64,000 bases of DNA from Vairimorpha ceranae (lineage: Eukaryota; Microsporidia; Nosematidae), in NCBI RefSeq assembly GCF_000988165.1, contig NW_020169304.1, forward strand, positions 32,983 to 96,982, in the 5' to 3' direction. The position numbers were made by a program, and so were the translations under genes. Each line of letters begins with the position of its first letter. The first letter of the stretch is position 1. Positions 29,964 to 41,206 of this stretch are shown piece after piece. The notes under the pieces are model-generated. The model did not search any database. It was not told the origin of the DNA and saw only the letters and a program-made list of their open reading frames with translations.

Positions 29964-30034
29964 GGGCGCTACCGAGGATCGAACTCGGGTCTCATGCTCC
30001 CGAAGCACGCATCTTGCCACTGGACTATAGCACC
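29964..30034 (-). tRNA. tRNA-Pro: tRNA-Pro (CGG)
   Basis: 71 nt on the minus strand. Acceptor arms GGTGCTA and TAGCGCC pair with one T-G wobble. The anticodon stem CGTGC/GCATG encloses a TTCGGGA loop, giving anticodon CGG. T-arm CCGAG-TTCGATC-CTCGG is perfect. The discriminator base is C, as in yeast tRNA-Pro. No intron. TTTT occurs about ten bases downstream. Confidence 0.95.
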
Positions 30035-30402
30035 AATTCTCGGGTTAATAAAAATTTCGTGTTACAAAATTTACTTTTAACGACTTTTTTAAATTGAGTA
30101 AAAAGCTTTAAAAAAAGTAAGATTAAAATAATTCTTTAAAGTACATATAACCTGGTTATACTCCTCTTTATGGGTAATAACTTGTTTTCTTTATTTTAAA
30201 AAGTTTAAAAAGTGAAGCGACGAATTTATAGAAAACTACGTTTAATTGAGCAAAGAATATAAAGTCAGTAAATAAAAAAAATAAACCTTTTAAAAAATTA
30301 AAATATTTGCTGTTTTTTTATATCAAAAATAGTTAAATCTACATGCGTGTCTTTAAAAATTTATTGTCATCTAGTTTTATTAAAAATAACCCTTTTTTCC
30401 AT
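30035..30402. other. Intergenic stretch
   Basis: AT-rich DNA between the tRNA and the stop of the channel gene; nothing recognised. Confidence 0.5.
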
Positions 30403-32304
30403 TTAATCAACATATTTAAATGAGTTTGTATACTTAACTCCACAACTTGATAAACATTTTGATACAATTTCTGTACACAAATCTCTTCTTCTAAGTTTTT
30501 CATTCGCTTGTTGAAAGTTACTAGTGTGTTGTATGTCTAAAGTAAGTGATAAATTACCTTCTGCAATCTCAAATTTTCTAATAATCACTTCGCCAGTAAA
30601 ATTTTTCTTTTCTTCTGAAAGTGCTTTTTTTAATTTATCTCTAAATTTAATTGCATCCTTAAATTTTGTAGATCTGTCTATAAGAAGTGTCAGTGATTCT
30701 GACTGTTTTTTACTTCTTCTCATGTTACAAATTGTTTTTGAAAACAAAACAGGTGTAGGAATGTACACAGTTTTACCGTTTAAGTCTATAAATGTAGAAG
30801 CAAGGACATCTGTTTTGTTAACAAGATACTCCTGGCCGTCTATAATAACTCTATCGCCGACATCATAAGGATGTTTTACTAGTAGAAATACAAAGCAGTT
30901 GTAGATCTCTTTAATGGTATCACTAAAAATCCAACTGAATGTAAAAAATATAGGGCCTATAGAAGCTAAATATATTTGATATGGTATACCAAACAAAAAG
31001 AGAAGAATAAGAAAACAGCCATAAGTACCTGCTGTTGTAAGAATTAAATCCAACTTATTAAAAATACTATCTCTATCTTGTAGTGTCCTCAACATATCTG
31101 ATCTCTCTTGTTGCAAATGTATCGCTGCGTCTTGCATGCGCTCAAATTTTATAGGATCCGCCTTTTCGTTTTCAATTTTTTTGTCTGCTAAATATTCGTA
31201 CACCTCTTCAGGATTGTCAGGAAAGTACTCTTTAATGTCTTCGAAAGAAAGCGTTTGTATCTCAAAATATGCAAATATCGATTCCACTAGATTTATGGCA
31301 TCTTCCCTGGAACTAAGTTTTATGTCGTTATGTTTTAAATAAAACCCTGGATCAAAATCACTAACCATTGAATCTGCTACCTTTTTTCTACCATCTTTGT
31401 CAGTTTTAGAGATAGTAACTAACTTTTTAAACACAAACGTTTTATAATTAATATCCCAAATTCTATCTCGATAATCTCTTCTTCTAATTTCAGATGTACA
31501 GTATGTGAGACAGAACTTAATTACAAAAAGAACAAACATCCAAATACTAACCCAAATTACAAATGTCACGAATATAAATGCCTTATCAGTGCTACCTACA
31601 GCCCATTGATATTTATGGAATAAAAAATTATGAGCTTGAAAGATTAACCAGAATATTAGCGAATTTGTCCAATAATAACTAGTAGCTCTAATGATTTGTA
31701 AGATTTGTACAGTAAATTCTGTAACTGACATATTAAATAAATCCAATATAAATAGACAAATATACAAAATGTTATCAGAAATAAAATAGACAATAACATA
31801 CAAAATATATACACATGTCAAAAATACATAAAATTGTACAAAATTACTTATTTGATCTTTTTGTACACCTACATTTAGAATATCTTTTAGTACATTAATT
31901 CCCCGTGTCTTACCCTTAATTAAAAATAATAAACCTACTGGAAACACCATAAAGAGTATAATAACTGACAGACATTCGCCAAGAACACGCAATGTAACAG
32001 GAACAGATTGAAGTTGTGCATCTAAATATGCATTAAGATTAAACCATCCAAATTCTACTTCTTCTATCACATTTTTTTTAGTAAATGCTCTAACTTCATC
32101 TTCTGGTTCGTCAACCACTTGTATCGGATTGCTTGCTATGATGTCACTGACTATTTCTTGTTTTTTTGTGGCCTCTGGTGTTAATGGAAGTTGTGATTGA
32201 TCAATATTTTCTTCGTTTTCTTTTACTTCATTATTCTCTTCTTTATTTTCTTCATTCTTTTTTTCTTCATTATCCTTTACATTTTCATCTACTTTATCCG
32301 ACAT
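30403..32304 (-). CDS. MscS-type mechanosensitive ion channel
   Basis: 633 residues. A very acidic, low-complexity N-terminus (Glu/Asn/Lys, about 45 residues) is followed by four to five membrane helices (about residues 105-275). A cytoplasmic segment with an EF-hand-like position but no clear calcium ligands comes next. Then a final helix pair leads into the MscS pore and beta domain: FLLVKHPYDVGDRVIIDGQE (about residue 490), VYIPTPVLFSKTICNMRRS, and an alpha/beta C-terminus. Such channels release osmolytes under membrane tension. The layout resembles eukaryotic (fungal Msy/plant MSL) channels rather than short bacterial MscS. In microsporidia, osmotic control matters at germination; that link is inference. 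Confidence 0.85.
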   Translation of the reverse strand: MSDKVDENVKDNEEKKNEENKEENNEVKENEENIDQSQLPLTPEATKKQEIVSDIIASNPIQVVDEPEDEVRAFTKKNVIEEVEFGWFNLNAYLDAQLQSVPVTLRVLGECLSVIILFMVFPVGLLFLIKGKTRGINVLKDILNVGVQKDQISNFVQFYVFLTCVYILYVIVYFISDNILYICLFILDLFNMSVTEFTVQILQIIRATSYYWTNSLIFWLIFQAHNFLFHKYQWAVGSTDKAFIFVTFVIWVSIWMFVLFVIKFCLTYCTSEIRRRDYRDRIWDINYKTFVFKKLVTISKTDKDGRKKVADSMVSDFDPGFYLKHNDIKLSSREDAINLVESIFAYFEIQTLSFEDIKEYFPDNPEEVYEYLADKKIENEKADPIKFERMQDAAIHLQQERSDMLRTLQDRDSIFNKLDLILTTAGTYGCFLILLFLFGIPYQIYLASIGPIFFTFSWIFSDTIKEIYNCFVFLLVKHPYDVGDRVIIDGQEYLVNKTDVLASTFIDLNGKTVYIPTPVLFSKTICNMRRSKKQSESLTLLIDRSTKFKDAIKFRDKLKKALSEEKKNFTGEVIIRKFEIAEGNLSLTLDIQHTSNFQQANEKLRRRDLCTEIVSKCLSSCGVKYTNSFKYVD

Positions 32305-32399
32305 GTTTTTCTGTCATCTAATATAAATTTATAAAATTAAGTAACCAGTAGTTTTACAGCTAAAAACGTGTTTCAAAAAAAAAATAAAAAAATATTTAA

Positions 32400-33850
<1,451 letters not shown>

Positions 33851-35128
33851 TTATAAATTTTTAGTAATATTCTTTTCAACACGTCCCAATTTGCATTCAC
33901 TGACCTTTGCACCAAATCTTAACGTACTGATAGTTTCATTTCGCTGATTAACACCACTATTTATGTTTAAAATCATAACAACACGACTTTTTCCTGTAAA
34001 ATATTCTTGTAATTGATGTGTTAATTTAGAATTTCTATATGGAATATGAGAGTCTTTTCTAAGAATAGCCATAAAAACATTTCCTAGCGAGCTTAGACTT
34101 TTATTAATATTTACAGTTTCTTTAAGTCTCATTCCTTCTACCTGTGATTGGTTTATCCTTTCAGAACCTGCAAGATCAATAAAGCATAATGTACCTACAC
34201 GCGTTTCATTATTAACCTTGGTTTCAATGTGTAAAGTAAAAATCAAATGGCTTCTACTTGATTGTAAATTACAATTTGTTTTCTCGGTTCGTCTAGTTGA
34301 CAGTGTTTTTGTAATTAAATCGTAAGCTTCTTCTAAAGATGTTAAATTTATAGTTTTACCAGAAAAATGATTGTTTTTCATATTTAAGTCAATTACTTCT
34401 TCATTATAAATTTCTATACAAGAATATTCTAATTTAAAATTATTATTTACATCTTTTTCTAGTTGGGTCTTTACACTAAATAAAGTATTCAGGGTTTTAT
34501 AAATTATTCCTGGTTGTGTTTCTGTACCAATCATTGTATATGTTTTTCCACTACCTGTTTGACCGTATACAAAAATGCATATTTTATAACCATCACAAGC
34601 ACTTTCAATGATATTAAGTAATTCATTATAAACTTCTTGTTGTGAATCATCTGGTGTAAAAACCCTATCATATTCAAAATTATGTGTCCTATTGAGATGT
34701 AAAATACTAATTTTATTGTTTTGTATTTCAATATTTGATAATTCTCCGGTATGTCGTATCCTTAAAAATACTCTTATTGCGCCTTTAAGATCAATTATTT
34801 CATTTTGTAAAGATTTAACTTTAGAATTCAACAATAAGGTTTCAAATTGCGCATCTTGAAGTTTACTTTCAAGATGCTCTATTCTTGCTTGTAACTCACC
34901 GTCTAAACTTTCAATTTTATTTACAACTAGTGGCATATTTTCGTTTGTTTCTAAAGTTAAAATGTGTGTTTTGAGTTGTGCAATTTCTTCAAGTAATTTA
35001 ATTTTTTCTTCATCTTGTTCTTTTGGTCTTTTATTGGCAGCTTCATACAGAAAATCAAAATCTTCTTGTAAGTTTGTTAATGTATCATTAATTATATTTA
35101 GATATGCATCTATATTGTCATTCGACAT
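33851..35128 (-). CDS. KAR3: Kinesin-14 (Kar3/Ncd-type) C-terminal motor
   Basis: 425 residues. A coiled coil occupies about residues 5-110, then a motor domain at the C-terminus. The neck KSLQNEIIDLKGAIRVFLRI matches the kinesin-14 neck-motor junction (LKGNIRVFCR). P-loop GQTGSGKTYTM, SSRSHLIFT (switch I), DLAGSERI (switch II) and PYRNSKLTHQL follow. Minus-end-directed motors of this group act at the spindle and, in fungi, in nuclear fusion. The non-motor tail is very short, without the basic microtubule-binding domain of Kar3. The start follows CACCCTTAGA. Confidence 0.95.
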   Translation of the reverse strand: MSNDNIDAYLNIINDTLTNLQEDFDFLYEAANKRPKEQDEEKIKLLEEIAQLKTHILTLETNENMPLVVNKIESLDGELQARIEHLESKLQDAQFETLLLNSKVKSLQNEIIDLKGAIRVFLRIRHTGELSNIEIQNNKISILHLNRTHNFEYDRVFTPDDSQQEVYNELLNIIESACDGYKICIFVYGQTGSGKTYTMIGTETQPGIIYKTLNTLFSVKTQLEKDVNNNFKLEYSCIEIYNEEVIDLNMKNNHFSGKTINLTSLEEAYDLITKTLSTRRTEKTNCNLQSSRSHLIFTLHIETKVNNETRVGTLCFIDLAGSERINQSQVEGMRLKETVNINKSLSSLGNVFMAILRKDSHIPYRNSKLTHQLQEYFTGKSRVVMILNINSGVNQRNETISTLRFGAKVSECKLGRVEKNITKNL

Positions 35129-36458
35129 TCTAAGGGTGGATTTTAAAAATCTTTATAGATTATATTTATGCTATTTAAATAACTAGCTGTCACATTTGCG
35201 CATACTTCAGCTATAATTTTCAAAAAATTAAATAAAATATTATAGTTTTTTTAAAGCAGTTAAAAAACATTCGGACTCAACTAATAATATTAATACAAAT
35301 AAAATATAAGATTTTTAAATGCGTATTGATTAATAAATTGTAATAGTTTTTTAAATTGTTACTCTACGCAATCATTTACAGGTTATTTGAGTTCAAAAAA
35401 TGTTCTTTTCATCGTCATTCAACATTGTGCTTCAAAATTTCCAATCTTAGTCTAAAAGACTTCTAATTTTATCTTTTTTTTCAAATATTTCGCTCTAAGA
35501 CTTTCTTCAATATAATTTATATTGTAATTAATGTTTTTATGACTGAAGTAGCTTCTTATAACATTTTAATTTTTTTCTCAAATTAAATCTTTTCACTTGT
35601 TTTACTTCTATACATTTAGTTTCTCCTATACTTATTAAAACTTTTTTTCTTCAGAGAATTCCTTGCTTAGCAAGTTCTATTTGTGTTGATTTTTTATTGG
35701 ATAAACATTATTAAATATTTCTTAACCCGTATTGCGTTTTATATTTAATTGTCAGTATCTGTTACTTATTCTCCTTTTTTTCTATTCTTTATTATTAGAT
35801 GTGTCAGCCGTGCATTTTAAAGCTTTTGTGCACTTCCGACATGTTCTCGGACATTTTGCAACATATTCTCCTACAAAAGTGTATATGTATTTCAATAAAT
35901 CTTTATCCACGCAGTCTCTTGGATTTTAAAGTTCGTGTGCAATCAAAGACAACTCTTAATTTTGCCAGGCTCATTTTATTTAAAAACACTTTTACTTAAG
36001 ATAACATTAATTGTTTTGAAAATTGCATCTTCAAAATTTTCAGACTTTTTTTAATCTTTTAGTTGAGATTTTATTATTTACATGTATAATCAAAAATTTT
36101 ATTTCCAAAAACGTCCGTTAAAAATTCTCTTTCTCTCTTAATTAAATTATTCGTTAAAATTTCTGTTTATTTTTTTATAATATTCCATTTGCTATCGCAC
36201 TACATTCTTCAAATTCTCGTAACTATTTTTAAATTTTTAATTTAATAGCTTTAATGAAGCAGAATTTGTCTAATGCAATTAAAAAAGCAAAACATTATTT
36301 TTTGTACTTAAAAATTTTTAGGTTGAAAAAAAGGTTTAAATTTTATATATACTTGATTTTTAAGCGAAGAAAAAATAAACAAACTTGCAAAAAAATCAGG
36401 TATAAAGCCCATTAAATCAAGTACAAACATCTTTACTTTTTTACATATAATTAATGTT
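35129..36458. other. Gene-poor stretch with a cysteine-rich relic
   Basis: 1.3 kb without an intact gene. It holds the ShKT-like open fragment at 35785-35925 on the minus strand. Two plus-strand frames (35732-35929 and 35799-35999) overlap it and are judged shadows. Its right end has a partial copy of a dispersed repeat (GGTTTAAATTTTATATATAC). Confidence 0.5.
35785..35925 (-). pseudogene. Cysteine-rich ShKT-like domain fragment
   Basis: A 47-codon open stretch without any Met, bounded by stops. It reads DCVDKD near the start and EYVAKCPRTCRKC in the middle. This spacing resembles the beginning and end of a ShKT domain (CxD...Y.a..CP.tC..C), but the two central cysteines are missing. ShKT domains occur in secreted animal proteins and potassium-channel peptides and are also found in other eukaryotes. 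Local GC is higher than in the surrounding DNA. It may be a decayed gene, an acquired fragment or chance. Confidence 0.35.
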
Positions 36459-37103
36459 TTAAATACCAATTAGTGCTTTTTCAATATATGATAACATTAA
36501 TACCCCCTCTTTTAGTTTCCTTTCTGTTAATTTATTTTTTAAATCGTCTTCTAAAAGGCTGTTCAAACTTGTATCGAAATTTCGGATAAATCTTAAAAAA
36601 AAATTAACAAGCCCGACGTCTAATTTTTTGTATAAAACCAATCCCTCCATGATTGTTGTAACTGCATTTACGTATGTTTCTTTAGTATGACGAATAGAGA
36701 AAAGAAAATCAAGTTTTTCTTGGAATTTATTAAGAATCTGGAGTATAGAGTCTTCAGATTCTTGGGAAGAGATAACCGTAGATGATTCTTTTGAAAACTC
36801 ATGAAAAACATCACGATAATACTTTTCCAATACTTTTTTTGGTATTTTAAAGATATAATAGTAAGCTTTAGTCATAAATACGAAATCTTCTTTGTTATTC
36901 AAAGATGTATCAAATATTTTTGCGTATTCTTTAAATGCAACATCGATGTCAAATTGAGCTAATACAGTATCTTTTAAGGATATCTTAGTTGATGCACACG
37001 AATGTGATCTAAAAATGCATGTGTATTTAAGAATTGTAAATATAAAAATTGTTGTTAATACTGAACATATTGATAAAATATATAAACTCTTTTTTGATAA
37101 CAT
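36459..37103 (-). CDS. Single-pass membrane/secreted protein, member of a lineage-specific family
   Basis: 214 residues. An N-terminal hydrophobic segment (about residues 7-30, LYILSICSVLTTIFIFTILK) acts as signal peptide or anchor, then a helical polar domain. The core NNKEDFVFMTKAYYYIFKIP plus KKVLEKYYRDVFHEFSKES lines up with NEEDFILIIYSLRYIAFIPE plus KDLRYFFRAI in the gene at 60632, with the same spacing from the anchor. I therefore group it with that gene and the broken copy at 38703. No known domain was recognised. The start follows ATCCCCATTA. It sits in a repeat-rich, gene-poor island, which fits a fast-evolving exported protein; that is inference. Confidence 0.7.
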   Translation of the reverse strand: MLSKKSLYILSICSVLTTIFIFTILKYTCIFRSHSCASTKISLKDTVLAQFDIDVAFKEYAKIFDTSLNNKEDFVFMTKAYYYIFKIPKKVLEKYYRDVFHEFSKESSTVISSQESEDSILQILNKFQEKLDFLFSIRHTKETYVNAVTTIMEGLVLYKKLDVGLVNFFLRFIRNFDTSLNSLLEDDLKNKLTERKLKEGVLMLSYIEKALIGI

Positions 37104-38702
37104 TAATGGGGATAAAATATATTCTTTAATTTTTTATAATTTTATTTGCAATTTTTTTAAATGAAAATTTAATTTACAACTTTTTTAATAAAATTTAATT
37201 TTAATCAAAAAACAAAAATTTTAAATAACTAAGCTGCATATGCAATCACAAAAGGATTTAATGTACAAGATAGACACCTTGTGTCATAATATTAAATTTT
37301 TATCAATTATGATGAAATATTGATTTTGGGCGCTTAAAACCCTAACAATGTTAATTATTAATATTTTGTGAAATTAAATTAGATATTGTTATTAATATTT
37401 AAAAACCACTTTATTGTGTTAATTGTTTACTTCTCATGTATATAAACTTTATAAATAATGAATATAAGAGACTATTAATATAATTTGTTTTAAATACACA
37501 GTTGAAAAAAGTTATGCATATAAAATGTATAATTTAAAAAATGACATATTTAATTTTAGGTGGGTTAATAAAAACTATATTAAACAATGATTAATTTGTT
37601 ATTAATATGACTAGAGTCATATACACAAAAATGCATCAAAATCGCGTCATGTAAAAGATTTATCGTTTTAAAAATTTAAACTTAAATTTTAATATAAATT
37701 TATTAAATTTTTAGTTATGAACGTATACATTAATTTTATATACAAAATATAGAACAAAGTAGGTGTTTATTAGACAAATAAAGCTTTTAAAATTTATAAA
37801 ATACAATAAAATTTGGTATTATTTACCACATGTCAATTATTTTGATCTATTTTGTTATAAAAAAATATTAATTTTTATTAATTCAAATTACAGAAGAATA
37901 AATTTATGATTTACAATTTCTTAATGCTGTTAAAACACAAATATGATTTCTCTTATTTCAATCATATGTTAATTTTTTAGGTCTTTATGTTGAAATATTT
38001 AAATTGCTTTCTTTTACTATTAAATCTACAATAGCATATTTTTTACAAAAAGAAATTAATTACAACTTTAAAAAAGATATATATTGATATGTGCATAGAG
38101 TTTACTTTAATATTGTTGCTTTTAAATAAAAAGCAAACTTTTACAAAATTTAAAAAACAGGTTTACAATAAACAAATTATCAGATTCAAACTTTTTTTTA
38201 AATATTAAGCTTACAATGTCTCATTGATAAACAGGTGTTTAAACTTATGAAAGCTTTCTATTTTTTTTTAAATGTATGTACATTTGTGTTCAGGTTTTTA
38301 CCTTTTTTAAATTCAAAAATTGCTATTTTTACCTAAATAAAAATTTTGCATGGTACCTTTTTCGATTAAAGACGTCTTATTAAAACTTTAACATATTTTC
38401 ATAGAATTTTTCATGGATAGTAAAAAAATTATCAATTAATGTTACCACGTTTTTTTGGCTGACATTAATTTTTTATAGTTAAATAATAATATAAATCTTT
38501 GATTTTAACAAATGTTTTTAGGTAATTATGACATTTATCAATCAATAAAATCATTTGATATGTCATTTATATTAACTAGGCTAATTAAATTTATCAATAA
38601 ATTGTTTTTCTTAGAATGTATGGTATTGTTGTCAGTAATTATTTTAAACAATAATTTCTGTTTCTTAAATCGATTTAAAAGGTTAATGAAATTTATCCTT
38701 AA
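37104..38702. other. Gene-poor, repeat-containing stretch
   Basis: 1.6 kb with no coding frame. The part from about 38500 resembles the DNA at 60400-60630 upstream of the intact family member (shared words such as TTTATATTAACTAG), so it belongs to a duplicated segment. A relic of the dispersed repeat lies at 38183-38260. Confidence 0.6.
38183..38260 (-). repeat. Relic copy of dispersed repeat family
   Basis: Contains GATTCAAACTTTTTTT, then AAGCTTACAATG, then TTAAACTTATGAAAGCTTT. The last word also occurs at 62091-62110 next to another copy. Confidence 0.5.
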
Positions 38703-39412
38703 ATGTTTTATAAAAGATATATTGCTTATTGTATATTTGTATTACTTTTTGTCTTAATATTCTTAGTACTGATAATGCAAAAGCGGAACACTAAGCCAAA
38801 AACGTTAGCTAAAAGTTCTAAAGAAAAAGAAAAAATGATCGAATGTGTGAATGTCCATTCTCTCTACAATAATCTTGTAGAAAAGTACTCACAATTAAAA
38901 TCTATTAATAAGGAAGATTTTATTTTAACTCTTTACTCTTTAAAATATATTGCTTTTATTCCAAAAAAAGATTTATTATGTTTTTTTGATCATGTTTATT
39001 ATTATTATTCTTGTGTAAAGGACCAATTAGAAGAAACTTCTGAAAGATTCAACAGGAAATTTGTTGTTCTATATATATAGTTGAATCTGTTTTGATGTGT
39101 GTTAATAAGCTTAAGAGTGAATTTTTAAGTGGTTTTGAAGACCTTGATTATTTTTACGGTTTGTACTTTAAGTATTTATTAAAACATGCAAGTGATAATT
39201 ACAAGATTGTTTTTGATGAAAGGTTTGGTGGATTTAATGAAAAATCTAATGATGCTTTTAGCGAATTGCCTGAATTAACAAAGCTTTTTCCTAAAGACAA
39301 AGAAATGGAAAAAATACTTGAAAAGAAATATATAATTAATTTAAATGCTCATTAATATTCTACTTTTGAGTATGTATTTTTATCCCTGTGGAATGAAAAG
39401 GTGTCTAATTAA
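38703..39412 (+). pseudogene. Broken member of the lineage-specific membrane-protein family
   Basis: Starts MFYKRYIAYCIFVLLF, closely matching MFCKQYIAYFSFALLI of the intact gene at 60632, with shared words SLYNNLVEKYSQLKSIN and KDNY/DNYKI(V/I)FDE. The first frame ends at a TAG in the ATATATATAG tract near 39080. The rest continues in another frame (39092-39355), where a TAA at 39353-39355 replaces a Glu codon, yet recognisable sequence (YSTFEYVFLSLWNEK) runs on to 39412. There are thus two breaks: one frameshift in a TA tract and one premature stop. The CCC start signal is also degraded to TCC. A sequencing slip could explain the first break only. Confidence 0.8.
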
Positions 39413-39924
39413 CATAACACGCCCGTAGATACGCTTCAATAATGTAAATAAAATATTATTTATAAACTGTGATTTATTTTTAGTAGAGGTATCGGTAGAA
39501 ATGGTTAATAGTATTAAATTTTTAAGGTTCATATATTTTTGATGTCAATTTCTTATTAAATTGTTAAATGAAGCAGCTTCTTTAAAAACTGTGTTATTAA
39601 TCGTGCTACACTTGCAGAACGCTAAAAAAATTTTTGAACAAATCAAATAGCCAAATTGTGTGATACGAGATATCACACTTATGTTTATTCTTTAATTTAA
39701 TTTGTTTTTATTTAACTTGTATCCATAATAATATTAAATTGTTTATAGATTAATTCTTTTTAGAGAAACTTCAGTTCATCAGATTTATTTAAGCACTTAC
39801 AATTTTTTTAAATTAATTATACATCAAAATCTTTTAATTATTAAATTCTCAGCTAATCTTTTGTACCCTTTTGCTACATTTTTTATTATGCTAAATTCTT
39901 CTATTAGAAAACTCCCCTTTCCTC
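39413..39924. other. Gene-poor stretch with a hairpin
   Basis: No gene seen. It contains the perfect 8-bp hairpin at 39658-39678 and borders the GC-rich RNA-like island. Confidence 0.5.
39658..39678. other. Perfect 8-bp inverted repeat with 5-base loop
   Basis: GTGTGATA-CGAGA-TATCACAC. It could be a hairpin in a transcript or a protein-binding palindrome. No neighbour explains it. Confidence 0.5.
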
Positions 39925-40465
39925 AATCTCAACACAGCGGCATTATCAGCGCTAGCATGCCACAAGGGCCTCGCTTAGTAGGAAGATGTATTAATCCTTG
40001 TAAGGATTCTACCGAGATCCGACAACTGGTAGTGCGCTACTAGACCGGGGTTTGCTAGGTCTCGTGGTCGGATAAGGCGGCATGCGTCCTTCTAATGACC
40101 GTGATGGACTCTCACCATTCCACGAGAAATTCTAAAACTTCATTAGCTTGCTACGCCCTTCCCAGGCGGGCCTTCAAATGTAATTTTTTATTAAAAGTCT
40201 CCGAATACGACCTGTAAATGTTTTCACAGCTACGGCAATTGTCGTACCGACCCAAAGATGTCATGCCTCATCTACATCTTAAAGGACATTTACAATCCTT
40301 AGTCGATGCCTACTGAAAAGGTTACGATACGACTTTACCAACGAATATTTCGTGACAATTGTTGTGTCAACGCTAGGTTATTATCTAGCGAATTCGCATT
40401 GCTGGAATTTGAACCCATACTCCCGGGCATCAGGACAAGACATAAGCTTGTACCTTTACAAAAAG
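39925..40465. ncRNA. GC-rich, hairpin-rich island: candidate structural RNA, identity and strand unknown
   Basis: About 540 bases much richer in G and C than flanking DNA, with stops in all frames. Many perfect short stems occur. ATCCGAC (from about 40016) pairs with GTCGGAT (to about 40073), enclosing two hairpins GGTAG-TGCG-CTACT and GACC...GGTC. Others are CGCTAG...CTAGCG (about 40370-40390), AAGATGT...ACATCTT (40254-40281), AATCCT-TGTA-AGGATT (about 39992-40008) and GCCC-TTCCCAGGC-GGGC (40155-40171). I compared it by eye with SSU/LSU/5S rRNA, SRP RNA, RNase P/MRP RNA, snRNAs, tRNAs and group I introns and found no convincing match. TTTT runs on both strands argue against Pol III. In AT-rich genomes such islands are usually structural RNAs. 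Confidence 0.5.
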
Positions 40466-40657
40466 ACTAGCTTACTATATCTTGTTTAAACAAGTTCCTT
40501 ATTTTTTATATGCTTTCTCTTTTTTAGATGTATTTTTTATTCTTAAAATGTGCTTAATTGTTATAAATTTAAAAATTGTACTTTTTTTAATATTGAATAG
40601 AATTTTGTATGACACCCTCTCACGCTTAAAAAATTTAATTACAGCCTTTAAAAATGT

Positions 40658-40695
40658 CTTGTGCATAAAATAATAAAATTTGCAAAAATATTACC
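40658..40695 (+). repeat. Short dispersed repeat (TTGTGCATAAAAT type)
   Basis: CTTGTGCATAAAATAATAAA then TTTGCAAAAATATTACC. Related copies lie at 60054-60092, 61924-61962 and 62250-62290. Confidence 0.65.
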
Positions 40696-40759
40696 ACTTT
40701 TAAAAAAAATGAAAAAAAGCAAATTTTAAAAAAAAGAAGCGTAAAAAAATTGATATTTG

Positions 40760-40945
40760 GATTCAAACTTTATATATATTGATGTATAGCCTACGCTATC
40801 CTATTTAAAACGAGACTAAATTATGATGTATGCTTTGTCCTATGGCAATTGTAAGCTATGTCTTTAAGTGTTGTGTATGCACTGTTTTAATTTAAAAATT
40901 ACTTTTTTTTATTTATAAATTTAAATTTGCAATAGCACATATATT
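40760..40945 (-). repeat. Dispersed ~350-bp repeat, inverted copy
   Basis: On the minus strand it reads ...TGCTATTGCAAATTTAAAT...CGTTTTAAATAGGATAGCG...ATCAATATATATAAAGTTTG, in the same order as the tandem units at 50972-51690. It is a partial copy. Confidence 0.7.
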
Positions 40946-41206
40946 ACATTTTGAATAATTGAATAAATAAGAAAACTCCACAAAAAAATTGTATTATGTA
41001 TAAAATAGTAAACTTTACAATATTGTTACTTTTTCTTGATAAAATTTAAAAGAATTTTACTAAATTTCTAATAAAGAAAGGTTTAACAATAAATAAAAAT
41101 TCAGATTAAATTTTTATGCGTATTAATGATTATTTTTTCATAAAATTTTTCTATTCATTTTTTAACCTATGCAAACAAATTCATAATAAATTTATTCTTT
41201 GCCCAT

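Larger units (their letters stand above)
40466..41206. other. Intergenic stretch with dispersed repeats
   Basis: No gene. Contains a short-repeat copy (40658-40695) and an inverted long-repeat copy (40760-40945). The frame at 40482-40673 is judged non-coding. Confidence 0.6.

Noticed and set aside
39861..40043. 60-codon frame over the GC-rich island
   Set aside because: No signal, no homology, and the region has a hairpin-rich, non-coding character.
40300..40350. Resemblance of AAAGTCGTATCGTAACCTTTTCAG to the 3' end of SSU rRNA
   Set aside because: The universal motif that should precede it (CACACCGCCC) is missing and the match is short.
40385..40470. tRNA-like T-arm (GGGTTCAAATTCC, minus strand) in the GC-rich island
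   Set aside because: No matching acceptor strands and an over-long variable region; treated as part of the unknown RNA.
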